64,000 nucleotides of DNA from Caldilineaceae bacterium (GTDB lineage: Bacteria > Chloroflexota > Anaerolineae > Caldilineales > Caldilineaceae): positions 96,859-160,858 of the forward strand of contig JAHBVH010000006.1 of NCBI GenBank assembly GCA_019637645.1, read 5' to 3'. The notes below the pieces were generated by a model that worked only from the letters and a program-made list of their open reading frames with translations, was not told the DNA's origin and did not search any database. Shown piece by piece: positions 37,113 to 47,224 of this stretch; within the stretch, counting starts at the first letter, position 1; every line of letters starts with the position of its first letter. The position numbers were made by a program, and so were the translations under genes.

Positions 37113-39308
37113 ATGCTTCAGAACCAATGGCGACCGCGCATTGGCAGCGCAATGCGTGGGATGCCAATGGTACTACTTGTCGTTAGCTTGTTTGTCTTTT
37201 TGCTGCCAGCCCTGCTCTGGTTGGTCTATCAACTGGAACGGCAGCAAGATGATATTCAACGAGTCACGGACAGCCGGGTCACCCAACATGCTATCCGTCA
37301 TATTGCCCAATTGCAGCGAGTCCATCTTCGCCTCTATGCCTTAATCGGGCAAGAGAGCAGCGCGGCGACGGAGGCAGAACGCCGCTTACAAGGTGAGCTG
37401 CTCTTGAGCGCGCTAGAAACAGTAGAAAGTCCACTTTATCTACCCCTTTGGTCATCCCAAACTCGCCAGTTGATCCAAGCCTATCGTGCAGATTGGGCGG
37501 AACTGCAACCCCTCTTTGAAACTTGGCTGTTCAACCCAGCTGGTGATGAGGCCAATCGGAAGGAACTGCTGGAAGGGCTGGAACGGGCTGAACAGAAATT
37601 GGTTTCGTTGACGTTAGCCGCGCACGCCCAATTTGAGGCACGCCTGATTGATTGGGGTACCACGACGCAACGGCTTAACCGCATTGTCACTGGCACAATT
37701 CTTGTCTTTCTCTTTTTAATTGGGCTCAATGTCTATCTTCTCTATCGCTTTTCACACGCCCAAGCCCAAGCGAGCGAAATCTTGCAGCGCAGTGAACAGC
37801 GCCACCGGGCGTTGCTCGATACCATCCCCGACGCGGTCTATCGCTTGACCCACGATGGTGTTTATCTGGATGTAAAACCAGCCACGAATTTTACAATGCC
37901 GAACAAAGCCGAAGAACTCATTGGAAAGAAACTACAGCAAGTCTTTCCCAATGAGATTGCCGAGCAGGTCCACTGCGCCATCGATCGCGCCCTAGCAACA
38001 CAACAAGAACAGTATTGCGACTATCAACTGTTTAGCCCGTCTGAAGCACTCGTACGCGACTATGAGCTTCGCGCCGTGCCAAGTGGCCTGCAAGAGGTAC
38101 AGGCAATTGTCCGCGATGTCACAGTGACCAAACAGCAAGAAGAGAGCACGCGGCGCGCCCAAAAACTCGAGAGTCTTGGGGTTCTCGCTGGCGGAATTGC
38201 ACACGATTTCAACAATTTATTAACCGGTATGTTGGGACAAATCTCCATTGCCAAGCTAAAAGTGGGCAAAGGGAAGTCGCCGCTCGACAACCTGGAAAAG
38301 GCAGAAATATCCGCAGAACGCGCCGCCGATCTCACAAAACAATTATTGGCCTATGCAGGGAAGGGGAAGTTTCAGATTGCCCCGCTCGATCTCAATCAGC
38401 TGATTACCGATACCGTGGGAATTATGGGCATAGGGCTTTCTGACCACGCCAAATTGAACCTAATCCTTGAAGACGCATTGCCATTCATTGACGCCGACCG
38501 CGGCCAAGTTCAACAGCTAGTGATGAATCTCTTTATCAATGCCGTAGAAGCCCTGGGCGACAAAAACGGGACGATCCAGATCATCACACATACCCAAGCC
38601 ATTCTGGAGGAAAACACGCGGCTTCACTATGTCATTGATCAGTTGAACGATGGCCCCTATGTCGTCTTACAAGTGATTGATACCGGGGTCGGCATAGAGC
38701 CAGCAATGCTGGGGCGCATTTTTGATCCCTTTTTTAGCACCAAAGGCGGGCATGGGTTGGGCCTTTCAGCGACACTAGGCATTATTCGTATTCACCACGG
38801 CGGCTTTCATGTCCAAAGCCAACTCGGCAAGGGCACCACCTTTACCGTACTTTTTTCGGCCTCAGTTTTACCCAAACCACTCCCAGCGGTTACGCCTCCC
38901 CTAGCGGCCCTGGAAGAAACCCAGCAGAAGCTTGTCCTGGTGGTTGATGATGAAGCCACGATTCGGGAAGTTGCCCAGGAGATACTGATAAGTCATGGCT
39001 ATCGAGTTCTCCTTGCCAGCAGTGGTACCGAAGGACTTACCCACTTTCATAACCACCGCGCCGAAATCGCCCTGATCTTGCTAGATGTCAGGATGCCTGG
39101 CATGGACGGCAAGCAGGTCTATCGAGCGGTGCGCCAGTTGGATCCCCATATCCCCATCATCTTTGTCTCAGGCTATAGTGAAACCGAGCTCAATACCCAG
39201 TTCGATCAGGGCGAGGAGATTACCTTCCTCCCCAAACCCTATACAACAGAACGGCTCATTCATGCAGTTCAACGCAAGCTCTTCTTTACGCCAGCAGCGG
39301 CAGACTAA
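37113..39308 (+). CDS. Hybrid sensor histidine kinase (2 TM, PAS, HisKA, HATPase, receiver)
   Basis: Membrane sensor of 731 aa. One membrane helix lies near 18-37 and a second near 188-213 (TGTILVFLFLIGLNVYLLY). The periplasmic segment of about 150 residues between them is helical. A PAS domain follows (HRALLDTIPDAVYRL, near 230). The kinase core has the phospho-His in GGIAHDFNNLLTGML (about 360-374), the N box VMNLFINAVEALG, and IFDPFFSTKGGHGLGLSATLG. A C-terminal receiver has VVDDEATIREV and the acceptor Asp in LILLDVRMPGMDG (about 656). No output domain, so signalling ends in phosphotransfer to another protein. ATG 37113 is preferred over 37083, which overlaps the lipoprotein gene. Confidence 0.94.
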   Translation: MLQNQWRPRIGSAMRGMPMVLLVVSLFVFLLPALLWLVYQLERQQDDIQRVTDSRVTQHAIRHIAQLQRVHLRLYALIGQESSAATEAERRLQGELLLSALETVESPLYLPLWSSQTRQLIQAYRADWAELQPLFETWLFNPAGDEANRKELLEGLERAEQKLVSLTLAAHAQFEARLIDWGTTTQRLNRIVTGTILVFLFLIGLNVYLLYRFSHAQAQASEILQRSEQRHRALLDTIPDAVYRLTHDGVYLDVKPATNFTMPNKAEELIGKKLQQVFPNEIAEQVHCAIDRALATQQEQYCDYQLFSPSEALVRDYELRAVPSGLQEVQAIVRDVTVTKQQEESTRRAQKLESLGVLAGGIAHDFNNLLTGMLGQISIAKLKVGKGKSPLDNLEKAEISAERAADLTKQLLAYAGKGKFQIAPLDLNQLITDTVGIMGIGLSDHAKLNLILEDALPFIDADRGQVQQLVMNLFINAVEALGDKNGTIQIITHTQAILEENTRLHYVIDQLNDGPYVVLQVIDTGVGIEPAMLGRIFDPFFSTKGGHGLGLSATLGIIRIHHGGFHVQSQLGKGTTFTVLFSASVLPKPLPAVTPPLAALEETQQKLVLVVDDEATIREVAQEILISHGYRVLLASSGTEGLTHFHNHRAEIALILLDVRMPGMDGKQVYRAVRQLDPHIPIIFVSGYSETELNTQFDQGEEITFLPKPYTTERLIHAVQRKLFFTPAAAD

Positions 39309-39525
39309 AGGGGTGTGCGAGCCCGCCAGTCTATGTGTTGGTGTCTGCGCGGATGGTCACGGATGAGCCGCCCCACTATCACCTAGCCAAGCGCGTAAGG
39401 GCAGCGAGCAGTCGCCCTTTTGCTTACCTTTTTGGGCTTATCGTAAAGTCTATGATATCCTGTTCGTGGGGGAAGAAGCGCTATTTCTTCCGCACTGCAT
39501 ACCCAAAAGCCGCCACTAGAGAAGG

Positions 39526-40548
39526 ATGACAGATCGTTTGAAACGGCACTGGCAATTGCTGCTCGGATTCTTGATCAGCGCTTTTTTTATCTATATTGCA
39601 TTACCCGGCCTCCATTTATCCGAAGTTCTTGTTTCCCTACGAACCGCCAATTATTGGTGGCTCTTACCGGGCATTGCGGTCTACTTTGTCGGTTTATGGG
39701 CCCGCAGTTGGCGCTGGCATTACACCCTACGCCACCTCAAAGTTGTACCACTTACGCGACTCTTTCCTTTAGTTTGTATTGGCTATTTTGGCAATAACAT
39801 CTACCCCTTTCGCGCGGGCGAGGTGATCCGCTCCTATGTCTTAAAGCAGCAGGAAGATATTGCCATTAGCTCCAGCCTTGCCACGGTCTTTATCGAACGG
39901 GTCTTTGATGGCTTGGTAATGCTGCTCTTTGTCTTTTTGGCACTACCCTTTGCCCCGGCTTTGCCCCCAGGCTATCGCAATCTTGTGATTTTTCTGACCG
40001 TAGCGCTCTTTGGTGCCACCGCGGTCTTTGTTTGGATGGCTACGCAGCCACGCTTTATGGAACGTTGTTACCAGTGGATTGCTGACCGGCTATTGCCCAG
40101 CGTCTTACGTGAACGGGTTGATACGGTCTACAGCCGCTTTATGGTGGGATTACACAGTCTGAGCAGCAGCAGTGATGTGCTGATGATCTTCGGCACCAGC
40201 ATTGTCATTTGGCTCATGGAAACGGTGAAATATTGGTTTGTGATGCACGCCTTTAACTTTACGGTGAGCTTCTTGGTCCTCATGCTCATGAATGGGTTAG
40301 TCAACTTGGCAACGACCTTGCCATCCGCGCCTGGCTATATCGGCACCTTTGATACCCCTGGCATTGAGACGCTCGTTGCCTTTGGGGTTGAGCGCAATCT
40401 AGCGGCCAGCTATACCTTTACGCTGCATGCCGCTCTTTGGCTGCCTATCACCCTGGTTGGGGCCTTTTATTTCTGGCGTGCCCAGCTCCGTTGGACTGAT
40501 TTCAACCGTGCCCAGGCTCAAGCCGAAAATTCAGTAAGCCTTCGGTAA
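39526..40548 (+). CDS. Lysylphosphatidylglycerol-synthase-TM / UPF0104 flippase-like membrane protein
   Basis: 340-aa integral membrane protein of the LPG_synthase_TM family. About eight membrane segments are present. Family marks are [14 protein letters not shown] after the second helix, [23 protein letters not shown] (the most conserved block), [15 protein letters not shown] and [23 protein letters not shown] near the end. Bacterial relatives are annexes of MprF or stand-alone proteins, thought to move lipids or glycolipids across the membrane. No synthase domain is attached. The start ATG 39526 has GAAGG almost touching it, so initiation may be weak. The 217-base space before it holds nothing clear. 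Confidence 0.88.
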   Translation: MTDRLKRHWQLLLGFLISAFFIYIALPGLHLSEVLVSLRTANYWWLLPGIAVYFVGLWARSWRWHYTLRHLKVVPLTRLFPLVCIGYFGNNIYPFRAGEVIRSYVLKQQEDIAISSSLATVFIERVFDGLVMLLFVFLALPFAPALPPGYRNLVIFLTVALFGATAVFVWMATQPRFMERCYQWIADRLLPSVLRERVDTVYSRFMVGLHSLSSSSDVLMIFGTSIVIWLMETVKYWFVMHAFNFTVSFLVLMLMNGLVNLATTLPSAPGYIGTFDTPGIETLVAFGVERNLAASYTFTLHAALWLPITLVGAFYFWRAQLRWTDFNRAQAQAENSVSLR

Positions 40549-40718
40549 GAATATTGGATGATCCATCGCGATTAATTTATGCTTTAATCATCATTCATAG
40601 TAAAGAGACGATCTTTTCGCCATCCTGCTTTGCTGCCCTTGACGGTTGTCGTCTTTATCATGAATTGATATCCGATGGAACGCATTCAAGTTGTTCCTAG
40701 TTTTCAGGAGTACTGAAT

Positions 40719-42050
40719 ATGAAAAATTTAGCGGTGGCTGGCACGGGGTATGTCGGGTTATCTTGCGGTACTTGTTTTGCCGATATGGGCAATCAAGTGA
40801 CTTTTATTGACATCAGCCAGGAAAAAATTAAACTCTTACTTGATGGCAAAGTTCCGATCTTTGAACCGGGGCTCTCCGAAATGTTGGAACGGAACATCAA
40901 GGCGGGTCGCATTCGCTTTACCACCGATTATGCCGAAGCCCTGGCAGATGCAGAGTTTGTCTTTATTTGTGTGGGTACGCCAAGCGGGGTCGATGGCGAA
41001 GCCGATCTGCAATATGTACGCATGGCCGCGGAATCGGTCGCCCAAACCATGCACCGCTATTTGGTTGTCGTCAACAAAAGCACCGTACCGGTTGGGACAG
41101 GCGACTGGGTGGCCGATATTATTCACCGTAGCCAGCCCCAGCCGATTCCCTTTGACGTGGTCAGTTGCCCCGAGTTCACCCGCGAAGGCTCGGCCATTTA
41201 TGACTTTATGAATCCCGACCGCGTCGTCTTGGGCAGCCACAATCCAGAAGCAGCCGAAAAGGTCGCCCAGCTACACCTACCGCTACGCGCCCGGATTGTC
41301 ATCACCGACATTCGCACGGCAGAGATGATCAAGTATGCCAGCAATGCGTTCCTGGCCACGAAGATCAGCTTTATCAATGAAATTGCCACCATCTGCGAAA
41401 AGTTGGGCGCCGATGTCCAAGAAGTCGCCGTAGGCATGGGGTATGACAAACGAATTGGCGCGGCTTTTCTCAACGCCGGGTTGGGCTATGGGGGCAGTTG
41501 TTTCCCCAAAGATGTCAAGGCGCTGGAACATATGGCGCTGGTCCATGGCTCCCATCCCTCGCTCTTGCGCGCGGTGATTGACATCAACCGGGATGCCCGC
41601 CGTTGGGCCGTCTTCAATCTGCGCGAGATGACGGGTGGCCGGCTCCATAACAAGCAAGTTGGTATTTTAGGGCTCGCGTTCAAGCCCAATACCGATGACA
41701 TCCGCGAATCACCCGCCTTGGACATTGCCCGCATGTTGCAAAATGAAGGGGCACATGTCTCTGGCTATGACCCAGTGGCAATGGGCAATGTGGCCCGTGT
41801 GAACAAAGAATTGAAGCTTGTAGAAGACCCCTATCGCTTGGCCGAAGGGGCCGATGCACTCTTGATCTGCACCGAGTGGAATGAGTTCAAACAGCTCGAT
41901 TTACTTCGGCTCAAGACGCTGATGAGTGCCCCCAATATTGTTGATGGTCGTAATATCTACGAACCCCGCCTCATGCACAACCTGGGGTTCGACTATCGTG
42001 CCGTAGGCAGAGGAGTGCGCTTTACTGATGGCAATGGAAGGCTTGACTAA
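40719..42050 (+). CDS. ugd: UDP-glucose 6-dehydrogenase
   Basis: NAD-dependent enzyme that oxidises UDP-glucose twice to UDP-glucuronate, a precursor of acidic polysaccharides; 443 aa. The Rossmann start is [47 protein letters not shown] and [21 protein letters not shown] follow. The catalytic Cys is in [17 protein letters not shown] (about 260). The C-terminal domain has [23 protein letters not shown] lies upstream of ATG 40719. The M16 peptidase gene overlaps its 3' end by 23 bases, which suggests translational coupling although the functions are unrelated. The exact sugar (Glc, or ManNAc in WecC relatives) is inferred from motif fit. Confidence 0.93.
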   Translation: MKNLAVAGTGYVGLSCGTCFADMGNQVTFIDISQEKIKLLLDGKVPIFEPGLSEMLERNIKAGRIRFTTDYAEALADAEFVFICVGTPSGVDGEADLQYVRMAAESVAQTMHRYLVVVNKSTVPVGTGDWVADIIHRSQPQPIPFDVVSCPEFTREGSAIYDFMNPDRVVLGSHNPEAAEKVAQLHLPLRARIVITDIRTAEMIKYASNAFLATKISFINEIATICEKLGADVQEVAVGMGYDKRIGAAFLNAGLGYGGSCFPKDVKALEHMALVHGSHPSLLRAVIDINRDARRWAVFNLREMTGGRLHNKQVGILGLAFKPNTDDIRESPALDIARMLQNEGAHVSGYDPVAMGNVARVNKELKLVEDPYRLAEGADALLICTEWNEFKQLDLLRLKTLMSAPNIVDGRNIYEPRLMHNLGFDYRAVGRGVRFTDGNGRLD

Positions 42051-43329
42051 AATCACACTGAGTAATGGTCTTCAAGTCGTGCTCAAAGAGAGCCATGTGG
42101 CACCTGTGGCGAGCTTCTGGATTTTCTATCGCGTCGGCAGTCGCAATGAAAAGCCAGGCACCACCGGCATTAGCCACTGGGTGGAACACATGCTCTTCAA
42201 GGGGACAGACCAATTCCCGCGCGGCGAATTTGATAAGGCCATTGCTCGCGCCGGTGGGGTCTTCAATGGCATGACCTCGGAAGATTGGACCACCTATTTT
42301 GAGACACTACCGTCGGATCGCATTGATCTGGCGCTCCAGGTAGAAAGTGATCGGATGGCGAACGCGGTCTTTGATCCCGAGGAAGTCGAATCGGAACGCA
42401 CAGTCATTATCAGCGAGCGGGAAGGGAGCGAAAATAGCTACTTTTATCTGCTGAGCGAAGAAGTACAGGCCGCGGCCTTTCGTGTCCACAGCTATCACCA
42501 TCCGATCATTGGCTGGAAAAGCGATCTGCTGACCATGAACCGTGAGGATCTCTATCAGCACTACCAGACCTTTTACACGCCCAACAATGCCATCGCGGTT
42601 GTGACGGGTGATTTTGAGCCACAGGCCATGATTGAGAAGTTGGAAAACTACTTTGGCAGCTTGCCCAGCGGACCAACCGTACCGGCCATGCGGCTGACCG
42701 AAGATCGCCAAGCAGCCGAACGCCGGATTGTCTTGCGTGGCAATGATCCAACCGCCTATTTCATGTTGGCCTTTGTCACGCCCGCAGCCACCCATCCCGA
42801 CTTCTTTCCGTTGGTCGTGATGGATGCTGTATTGGGCGGAGCAAAGGGCATGGGCTTATTTGGTGGCGGCGGCAATAATCGCAGCAACCGGCTCTATCGC
42901 GCGCTGGTCAGCACCCAATTGACCGTTGATATCAGCAGTAGCTACCGCCCCGCCATCGATCCCAATCTCTTTGCGTTCTATGCCACCTTGGCACCGGAAA
43001 CCACCCATCAGCAGGTCGAAGAGGCCATTTGGGCAGAGATCACCAAGATCCAGGAAGAAGGGGTCACACCCGCCGAAATGGAAAAAGCCATTAAGCAGAC
43101 CAAAGCCCAATTTGCCTACAGCAGCGAAAGTGTGACCTACCAAGCCTACTGGCTCGGCTTTAGCGAAATCATCGGCGATAGCAGTTGGCTCGAACAGTGG
43201 CTAGAGAAATTAACCGCCGTCACCAGTGCCGATGTGCAGCGGGTCGCGCAGACCTACTTCTCGCCCAATCAGCAGACCGTTGGCTGGTATATGCCAGACG
43301 CCGATCTGCCAATGCTCAGTGATGAATAA
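42028..43329 (+). CDS. M16 family zinc metallopeptidase, active subunit
   Basis: 433-aa M16B-type peptidase. The inverted zinc motif is HWVEH (residues about 50-54) in [18 protein letters not shown], with the third ligand Glu downstream in [16 protein letters not shown]. The N-terminus [22 protein letters not shown] and the region [16 protein letters not shown] are standard. No signal peptide, so it is cytoplasmic or exported by another route. It overlaps ugd by 23 bases and the next gene by 8. Its partner lacks the zinc site. Such pairs form heterodimers in which only one subunit is catalytic, as in bacterial and mitochondrial processing-type peptidases. ATG 42034 is an equally possible start. 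Confidence 0.93.
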   Translation: MAMEGLTKITLSNGLQVVLKESHVAPVASFWIFYRVGSRNEKPGTTGISHWVEHMLFKGTDQFPRGEFDKAIARAGGVFNGMTSEDWTTYFETLPSDRIDLALQVESDRMANAVFDPEEVESERTVIISEREGSENSYFYLLSEEVQAAAFRVHSYHHPIIGWKSDLLTMNREDLYQHYQTFYTPNNAIAVVTGDFEPQAMIEKLENYFGSLPSGPTVPAMRLTEDRQAAERRIVLRGNDPTAYFMLAFVTPAATHPDFFPLVVMDAVLGGAKGMGLFGGGGNNRSNRLYRALVSTQLTVDISSSYRPAIDPNLFAFYATLAPETTHQQVEEAIWAEITKIQEEGVTPAEMEKAIKQTKAQFAYSSESVTYQAYWLGFSEIIGDSSWLEQWLEKLTAVTSADVQRVAQTYFSPNQQTVGWYMPDADLPMLSDE

Positions 43330-44620
43330 TCTGCAGTTATCGAAACATGCGAACATGAATATAACTTCCAATGCCCTTCCCAATTCGGATAACATCACCC
43401 GTGTCGTCTTTGCCAACGGCCTGACAGTGCTCGTGCGCGAAAACCATGCGGCGCCGGTTGTCGTCGTCGAAGGCTACATTCCGGCGGGTGCGATCCATGA
43501 ACCCACCGAAAAAGCGGGCCTCAGTAGCTTTGTTGCCAGCATGTTGACGCGCGGCAGCGCTCACTATGATTTCGATCACTTTAACGAGACGATCGAATCG
43601 ATTGGTGCTAGTTTGGGAGCCGGCACAAGCGATCATTTTACGAACTTCAATGCCACGAGTCTGGCCGAAGATTTTCCAACCATCCTGACCGTCTTGGCCG
43701 ATATCTTGCGCCGCCCTCAATTTCCAGCCGTTCACATGGAGCGGGTACGCCAACAAAAGTTGGTCCGCCTCCAAGAGCGGACGCAAGATACCAGCCAGAT
43801 GGCAAATCTACGCTTCTATGAGGCTATCTATGGGGATCATCCCTATGGCCGCTCGACAAGTGGCTATGTAGAAACCATCGCCCAGATCCAGGCCAGCGAT
43901 CTAGCCGCGTTCCATGCTAGCCGGTATACGCCACAGGGAGCCATCCTCGTTGTCGTCGGCGCGGTCGAGACCCAAGCGGTGCTGGATTTGGTGCATGCCC
44001 ACTTTGGCGATTGGCAAGGTGCGCCAGCCGAGAAACAGGTTCCGCCCTTCCCAGCCCCGCAGAGAGGACAGCGCATTCACAGCCCGATTCCGGGCAAAGT
44101 CCAGGCCGACATTAACCTGGGCGTGCGCGCCATTCCCCGCCACCACCCCGATTTTTATGCCATTCGCGTCGCCAATAACATTCTCGGCCAATTTGGTATG
44201 ATGGGGCGGTTGGGCGAACGGGTGCGCGAAGAGCAGGGATTGGCCTACTACAGCTACACCAGCGTCGATACCGATCTGCATAATGGGGTTTGGCTCGCCC
44301 AAGCCGGGGTGAATCCAGCCAATGTAGAGCAGGCTATTCAGAGCATTCTGACTGAGTTTGAACGAATGGCCACCACGCCAGTCACAGCGGAAGAACTCGC
44401 GGACAGCCAAGCCTATATGACCGGTGTGCTCCCCCTAACCCTCGAAACCAATAGCGGTGTCGCCTCAACCTTGCTCATGATGGAATGGTTCGAGCTAGGG
44501 CTCGACTATCTGGAACGCTACCCTAGCCTCATCAATGCGATCACCGCGGCCGATGTACAACGGGTCGCGGCACAGTATCTCCAGGCCGATGCCTGCACGA
44601 TTGTTGTGGCTGGTCCCTAG
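43322..44620 (+). CDS. M16 family peptidase-like protein, inactive partner subunit
   Basis: About 432 aa with the M16 fold, but at the zinc site it reads [18 protein letters not shown] in place of the HxxEH helix, so it cannot bind zinc. [43 protein letters not shown] and the C-terminal [16 protein letters not shown] keep the family pattern. The last part supplies the Arg/Tyr-type substrate contacts in M16B partners. ATG 43322 overlaps the upstream stop; ATG 43355 is the alternative. Heterodimer formation with the upstream gene product is inferred from overlap and from known M16B pairs. Confidence 0.9.
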   Translation: MNNLQLSKHANMNITSNALPNSDNITRVVFANGLTVLVRENHAAPVVVVEGYIPAGAIHEPTEKAGLSSFVASMLTRGSAHYDFDHFNETIESIGASLGAGTSDHFTNFNATSLAEDFPTILTVLADILRRPQFPAVHMERVRQQKLVRLQERTQDTSQMANLRFYEAIYGDHPYGRSTSGYVETIAQIQASDLAAFHASRYTPQGAILVVVGAVETQAVLDLVHAHFGDWQGAPAEKQVPPFPAPQRGQRIHSPIPGKVQADINLGVRAIPRHHPDFYAIRVANNILGQFGMMGRLGERVREEQGLAYYSYTSVDTDLHNGVWLAQAGVNPANVEQAIQSILTEFERMATTPVTAEELADSQAYMTGVLPLTLETNSGVASTLLMMEWFELGLDYLERYPSLINAITAADVQRVAAQYLQADACTIVVAGP

Positions 44621-44638
44621 AAGCACTAAGGGGTAACT

Positions 44639-45016
44639 GTGCTAAGAACAGGCGTTGATCTGATTGAAATCGCCCGGATTCAGCGGGCCATCGACCACCA
44701 TGGCGCGCGCTTTTTACAGCGTATTTATACGTCCACCGAGCAGCAGGGCTGCCAGGGCCGCGTGGAATCCTTGGCGGCCCGCTTTGCCGCCAAGGAAGCG
44801 ACGGCCAAAGCCTTGGGTACAGGGATTTGGCGGCACGGCGTCGATTGGACGGATATTGAGATCCGGCGCGACCCAACCAGCGGTGCGCCTCACTTGTTGC
44901 TCTACCGCGCCGCTGCGACCTATGCCCAACAAGCAGGCTTGACCGAGTGGTCCATCAGCTTGAGCCACGATCGTGAACGCGCCATCGCGTTTGTCGTTGC
45001 CATGAGCCACAAGTAA
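44639..45016 (+). CDS. acpS: Holo-[acyl-carrier-protein] synthase
   Basis: 125-aa phosphopantetheinyl transferase that activates acyl carrier protein with coenzyme A. The metal/CoA motif GVDLIEIARIQRAI opens the protein. The second motif is LAARFAAKEATAKALGTG, and SISLSHDRERAIAFVVA ends it. The length is usual for AcpS. GTG 44639 follows the M16 partner stop by 18 bases, with a GGGGT upstream, so it is likely in the same transcript. Confidence 0.93.
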   Translation: MLRTGVDLIEIARIQRAIDHHGARFLQRIYTSTEQQGCQGRVESLAARFAAKEATAKALGTGIWRHGVDWTDIEIRRDPTSGAPHLLLYRAAATYAQQAGLTEWSISLSHDRERAIAFVVAMSHK

Positions 45017-45065
45017 ACAAGCGCTTCCATCCTCTTTCTTTCAAGCCAACACAAGGAAGTACGCC

Positions 45066-45545
45066 ATGGCCAACGCCCTCAAACCCAGTGCGCAGCGGGT
45101 GCAAGATGCCCTCAGTGCGCAAGGGTTCGCCAATGAAGTCATCGAATTAGCCGATTCCACCCGCAGTGCCGCCGAAGCCGCGGCTGCGGTTGGCTGCCAA
45201 GTGGGACAAATTGCCAAGTCTCTTATTTTCAAAGGGGTTACCTCACAGCGGGCGATCCTTGTGATTGCTAGTGGAGCCAACCGGGTGCATGAAAAGCGCT
45301 TGGGGCAACTCCTGGGCGAGAAGCTCGAAAAGCCCGATGCCGACTTTGTCCGCGAACAGACAGGCTTTGCGATTGGCGGGATCCCCCCCCTCGGCCACCT
45401 TCAACCCTTGACCACCGTCATCGATCAGGAGTTGCTACAATTTACCGAAATTTGGGCCGCCGCCGGCCACCCCAATGCCGTCTTTCGGCTGACCCCCACT
45501 GAGCTGGTCGCCATGACCGGCGGCTCGGTGGTAACAGTCACCTAG
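45066..45545 (+). CDS. YbaK/EbsC family aminoacyl-tRNA deacylase
   Basis: 159-aa trans-editing protein that hydrolyses wrongly charged tRNA, usually Cys-tRNA-Pro or Ala-tRNA-Pro. Marks are QVGQIAKSLIFKG with the catalytic Lys (residue about 56), FAIGGIPPLGH and AGHPNAVFRLTPTELVAMTG. The form is nearest to the YbaK/ProX-like stand-alone proteins with GGIPP. The start ATG has AAGGAAG upstream. It follows acpS by 49 bases in the same direction. Which mischarged tRNA it clears cannot be told from the sequence. Confidence 0.9.
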   Translation: MANALKPSAQRVQDALSAQGFANEVIELADSTRSAAEAAAAVGCQVGQIAKSLIFKGVTSQRAILVIASGANRVHEKRLGQLLGEKLEKPDADFVREQTGFAIGGIPPLGHLQPLTTVIDQELLQFTEIWAAAGHPNAVFRLTPTELVAMTGGSVVTVT

Positions 45546-45709
45546 CTTGGGCCAGACGAAACCTTTTAAGGGCTATTGAAAAAGTCGCGCTGACCGGTTC
45601 AACAGATTTTCAGGGCCTAGATGCAACTTTACAGCCACCACGCCGTAGTGTGTGCTAGATAAAGCAGGCAGCGGTGGTTGTTCACCGCCATAGAAAGGAT
45701 CGTCATCCC

Positions 45710-45898
45710 ATGAGTCAAGGTCGTAACGAACTACGCCGCCAGGATGGTATCGTGGCTGGCGTATGTGGTGGCTTAGGCGCGTTTTTCGGCATCAGCCCAC
45801 TCTGGTTTCGCCTCCTCTTCATCATTCTCCTCCTCCCCGGCGGCCTCCCAGGGCTCCTACCCTATGTAGTACTCTGGGTCATCATTCCCCGCCGGTGA
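45710..45898 (+). CDS. PspC-domain membrane protein
   Basis: 62-aa protein made of one PspC domain: RQDGIVAGVCGGLGAFFGIS, then a membrane helix (WFRLLFIILLLPGGLPGLLPYVVLWVIIP) with a hairpin break at the prolines. PspC proteins sense membrane stress or act as small membrane anchors. GAAAGGA lies upstream of ATG 45710; the frame to 45674 lacks family sequence. It is separated from the YbaK gene by 164 bases and may be a separate unit. Confidence 0.9.
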   Translation: MSQGRNELRRQDGIVAGVCGGLGAFFGISPLWFRLLFIILLLPGGLPGLLPYVVLWVIIPRR

Positions 45899-45903
45899 GT
45901 ATC

Positions 45904-45945
45904 AGAGGGCAGAAGACAGAATCTGCCCTCTATCTTCTGCCCTCT
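45904..45945. terminator. Bidirectional hairpin between PspC and SDR genes
   Basis: agagggcagaaga (45904-45916) pairs with tcttctgccctct (45933-45945), giving a 13-bp stem. It sits between the stop codons of two convergent genes (45898 and 45949). It shares cagaagacaga with the hairpin at 33109, which holds the same kind of place. Confidence 0.7.
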
Positions 45946-45948
45946 ATC

Positions 45949-46731
45949 CTACCGCGCCAACCATCCCCCATCAACGGCAATCGTCGTGCCGCTGACATAA
46001 TTGGAGGCAGCGGAGGCAAGGAAGAGGGTGACACCAGCCAGATCGGCTGGCTCGCCCCAACGGCCCGCGGGAATGCGCTCCAGGATCGCTTTGCTGCGGT
46101 CGGGATCGTTGCGCAGGGCCTCGGTGTTATCGGTGACAATATAGCCCGGCGCAATGGCATTGACATTGATCCCGTGGCGTGCCCATTCATTGCCCAGCGC
46201 CTCGGTCATGCCGACCAAGGCATGTTTGGCAGCGGCATAGGCCGGTACGCGAATCCCGCCCTGAAAGGCTAGAACCGAGGCAACCTGGATAATCTTGCCG
46301 CGGAAGCCATGCGCCAATGGCTGTTGCATCATTTGGCGCGCGGCGGCTTGGGCGAGAAAAAAGGTGCTATTCAAATTGACTTGGATCGTTGCTTCCCAAT
46401 CCGCAATGGGATAATCGAGCGCCTCGGCGCGACGGATAATCCCCGCATTGTTGACGAGAATATCCAACCGCCCCAAGCCAGCGACAACGGCCTGGACTAC
46501 ATCCGTCAACGCCACGGGCGTCGCTTGGGTCAAATCCAGTTGTAACGGCAGAAAGCGGCGCCCCCGCGACTTCACCGCTTCCGCCACGTCGGTATACCGT
46601 GTGTTGTAGAGGCAGGCAATGTCCGCGCCGGCATCGGCCAAGGCAACCGCCATGCCTAGCCCAATCCCACGCCCAGCGCCCGTCACCAAGGCCACTCGCC
46701 CTGATAAGTCAAAATAGCTACCCAAATTCAT
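45949..46731 (-). CDS. SDR-family oxidoreductase, KduD-like
   Basis: 260-aa NAD(P)-dependent short-chain dehydrogenase. Cofactor motif VTGAGRGIGLGMAVAL, NNAG motif LDILVNNAGIIRR, and the active-site Ser/Tyr/Lys (VASVLAFQGG, then PAYAAAKHALVGM) are complete. The C-terminus GTTIAVDGGW is standard. Overall, with LSGRVALVTGAG at the start and INVNAIAPGYIVTDNTEALR, it is closest to 2-deoxy-D-gluconate / 2-dehydro-3-deoxygluconate dehydrogenases (KduD). AGGAGG lies ahead of ATG 46731; the frame to 46833 is not needed. A role in uronate or sugar-acid breakdown is inferred. Confidence 0.88.
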   Translation of the reverse strand: MNLGSYFDLSGRVALVTGAGRGIGLGMAVALADAGADIACLYNTRYTDVAEAVKSRGRRFLPLQLDLTQATPVALTDVVQAVVAGLGRLDILVNNAGIIRRAEALDYPIADWEATIQVNLNSTFFLAQAAARQMMQQPLAHGFRGKIIQVASVLAFQGGIRVPAYAAAKHALVGMTEALGNEWARHGINVNAIAPGYIVTDNTEALRNDPDRSKAILERIPAGRWGEPADLAGVTLFLASAASNYVSGTTIAVDGGWLAR

Positions 46732-46915
46732 CTTTCCCTCCTGACTGATTGATAAAGCTAGCCCATTGTACCATAGCCTTACTGTCTCACTGTCTTTGTG
46801 CGCGTAGGATGGACCCTCCATAAAACTTGACAATCAACTTGACAATTGCATGAGCCTCTGTTGTAATGCACAGGCGGTTCCAAACAAGCCTTTCCGTAGC
46901 CCTAAGGAAGCTAGC

Positions 46916-47224
46916 ATGATGCGCACCACCGTTGTCGGCAGTTGGCCCCCTGCACCGGAACTAATACCAGCCTTGACAGCCTATCACCAAGGCCAAGCGA
47001 CACCAACCGAAGGCGCAGCGCTCTTGCCGCGCGCAGCAGCCCCTGCCATTACCCAGCAAGCAGCTTGTGGACGCCAGGAATCTCAGGAGTTGCTCGGCTA
47101 TGGGCCAACCGAGCGCCGGTTGATCTGCCCATCTTGTGGCCTAGGTCGGCGCACCACTGACCTTGCCATGGGCAAAGCCAGTGCCATGGGCAAAGCCAGT
47201 GCGCATGTCAACCAAGCAGGGTAA
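46916..47224 (+). pseudogene. Fragment of a MetE-type (cobalamin-independent methionine synthase) gene
   Basis: The frame from ATG 46916 (AAGGAAG upstream) encodes 102 aa. Its start MRTTVVGSWPPAPELIPALT, then AAAPAITQQAACG, resembles the N-terminus of the C-terminal-type MetE or core enzymes, which open with 'TTVVGS(W/Y)P'. After about 55 residues the likeness ends. The tail contains an 18-bp tandem duplication and overlaps the next gene. The rest of the 340-residue catalytic barrel is absent, so this is a remnant rather than a gene. An unrelated short peptide is less likely. Confidence 0.6.
47165..47200. repeat. 18-bp tandem duplication at the MetE remnant / GT39 join
   Basis: gccatgggcaaagccagt occurs exactly at 47165-47182 and 47183-47200, in the end of the MetE remnant and just before the GT39 start. 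Confidence 0.85.
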
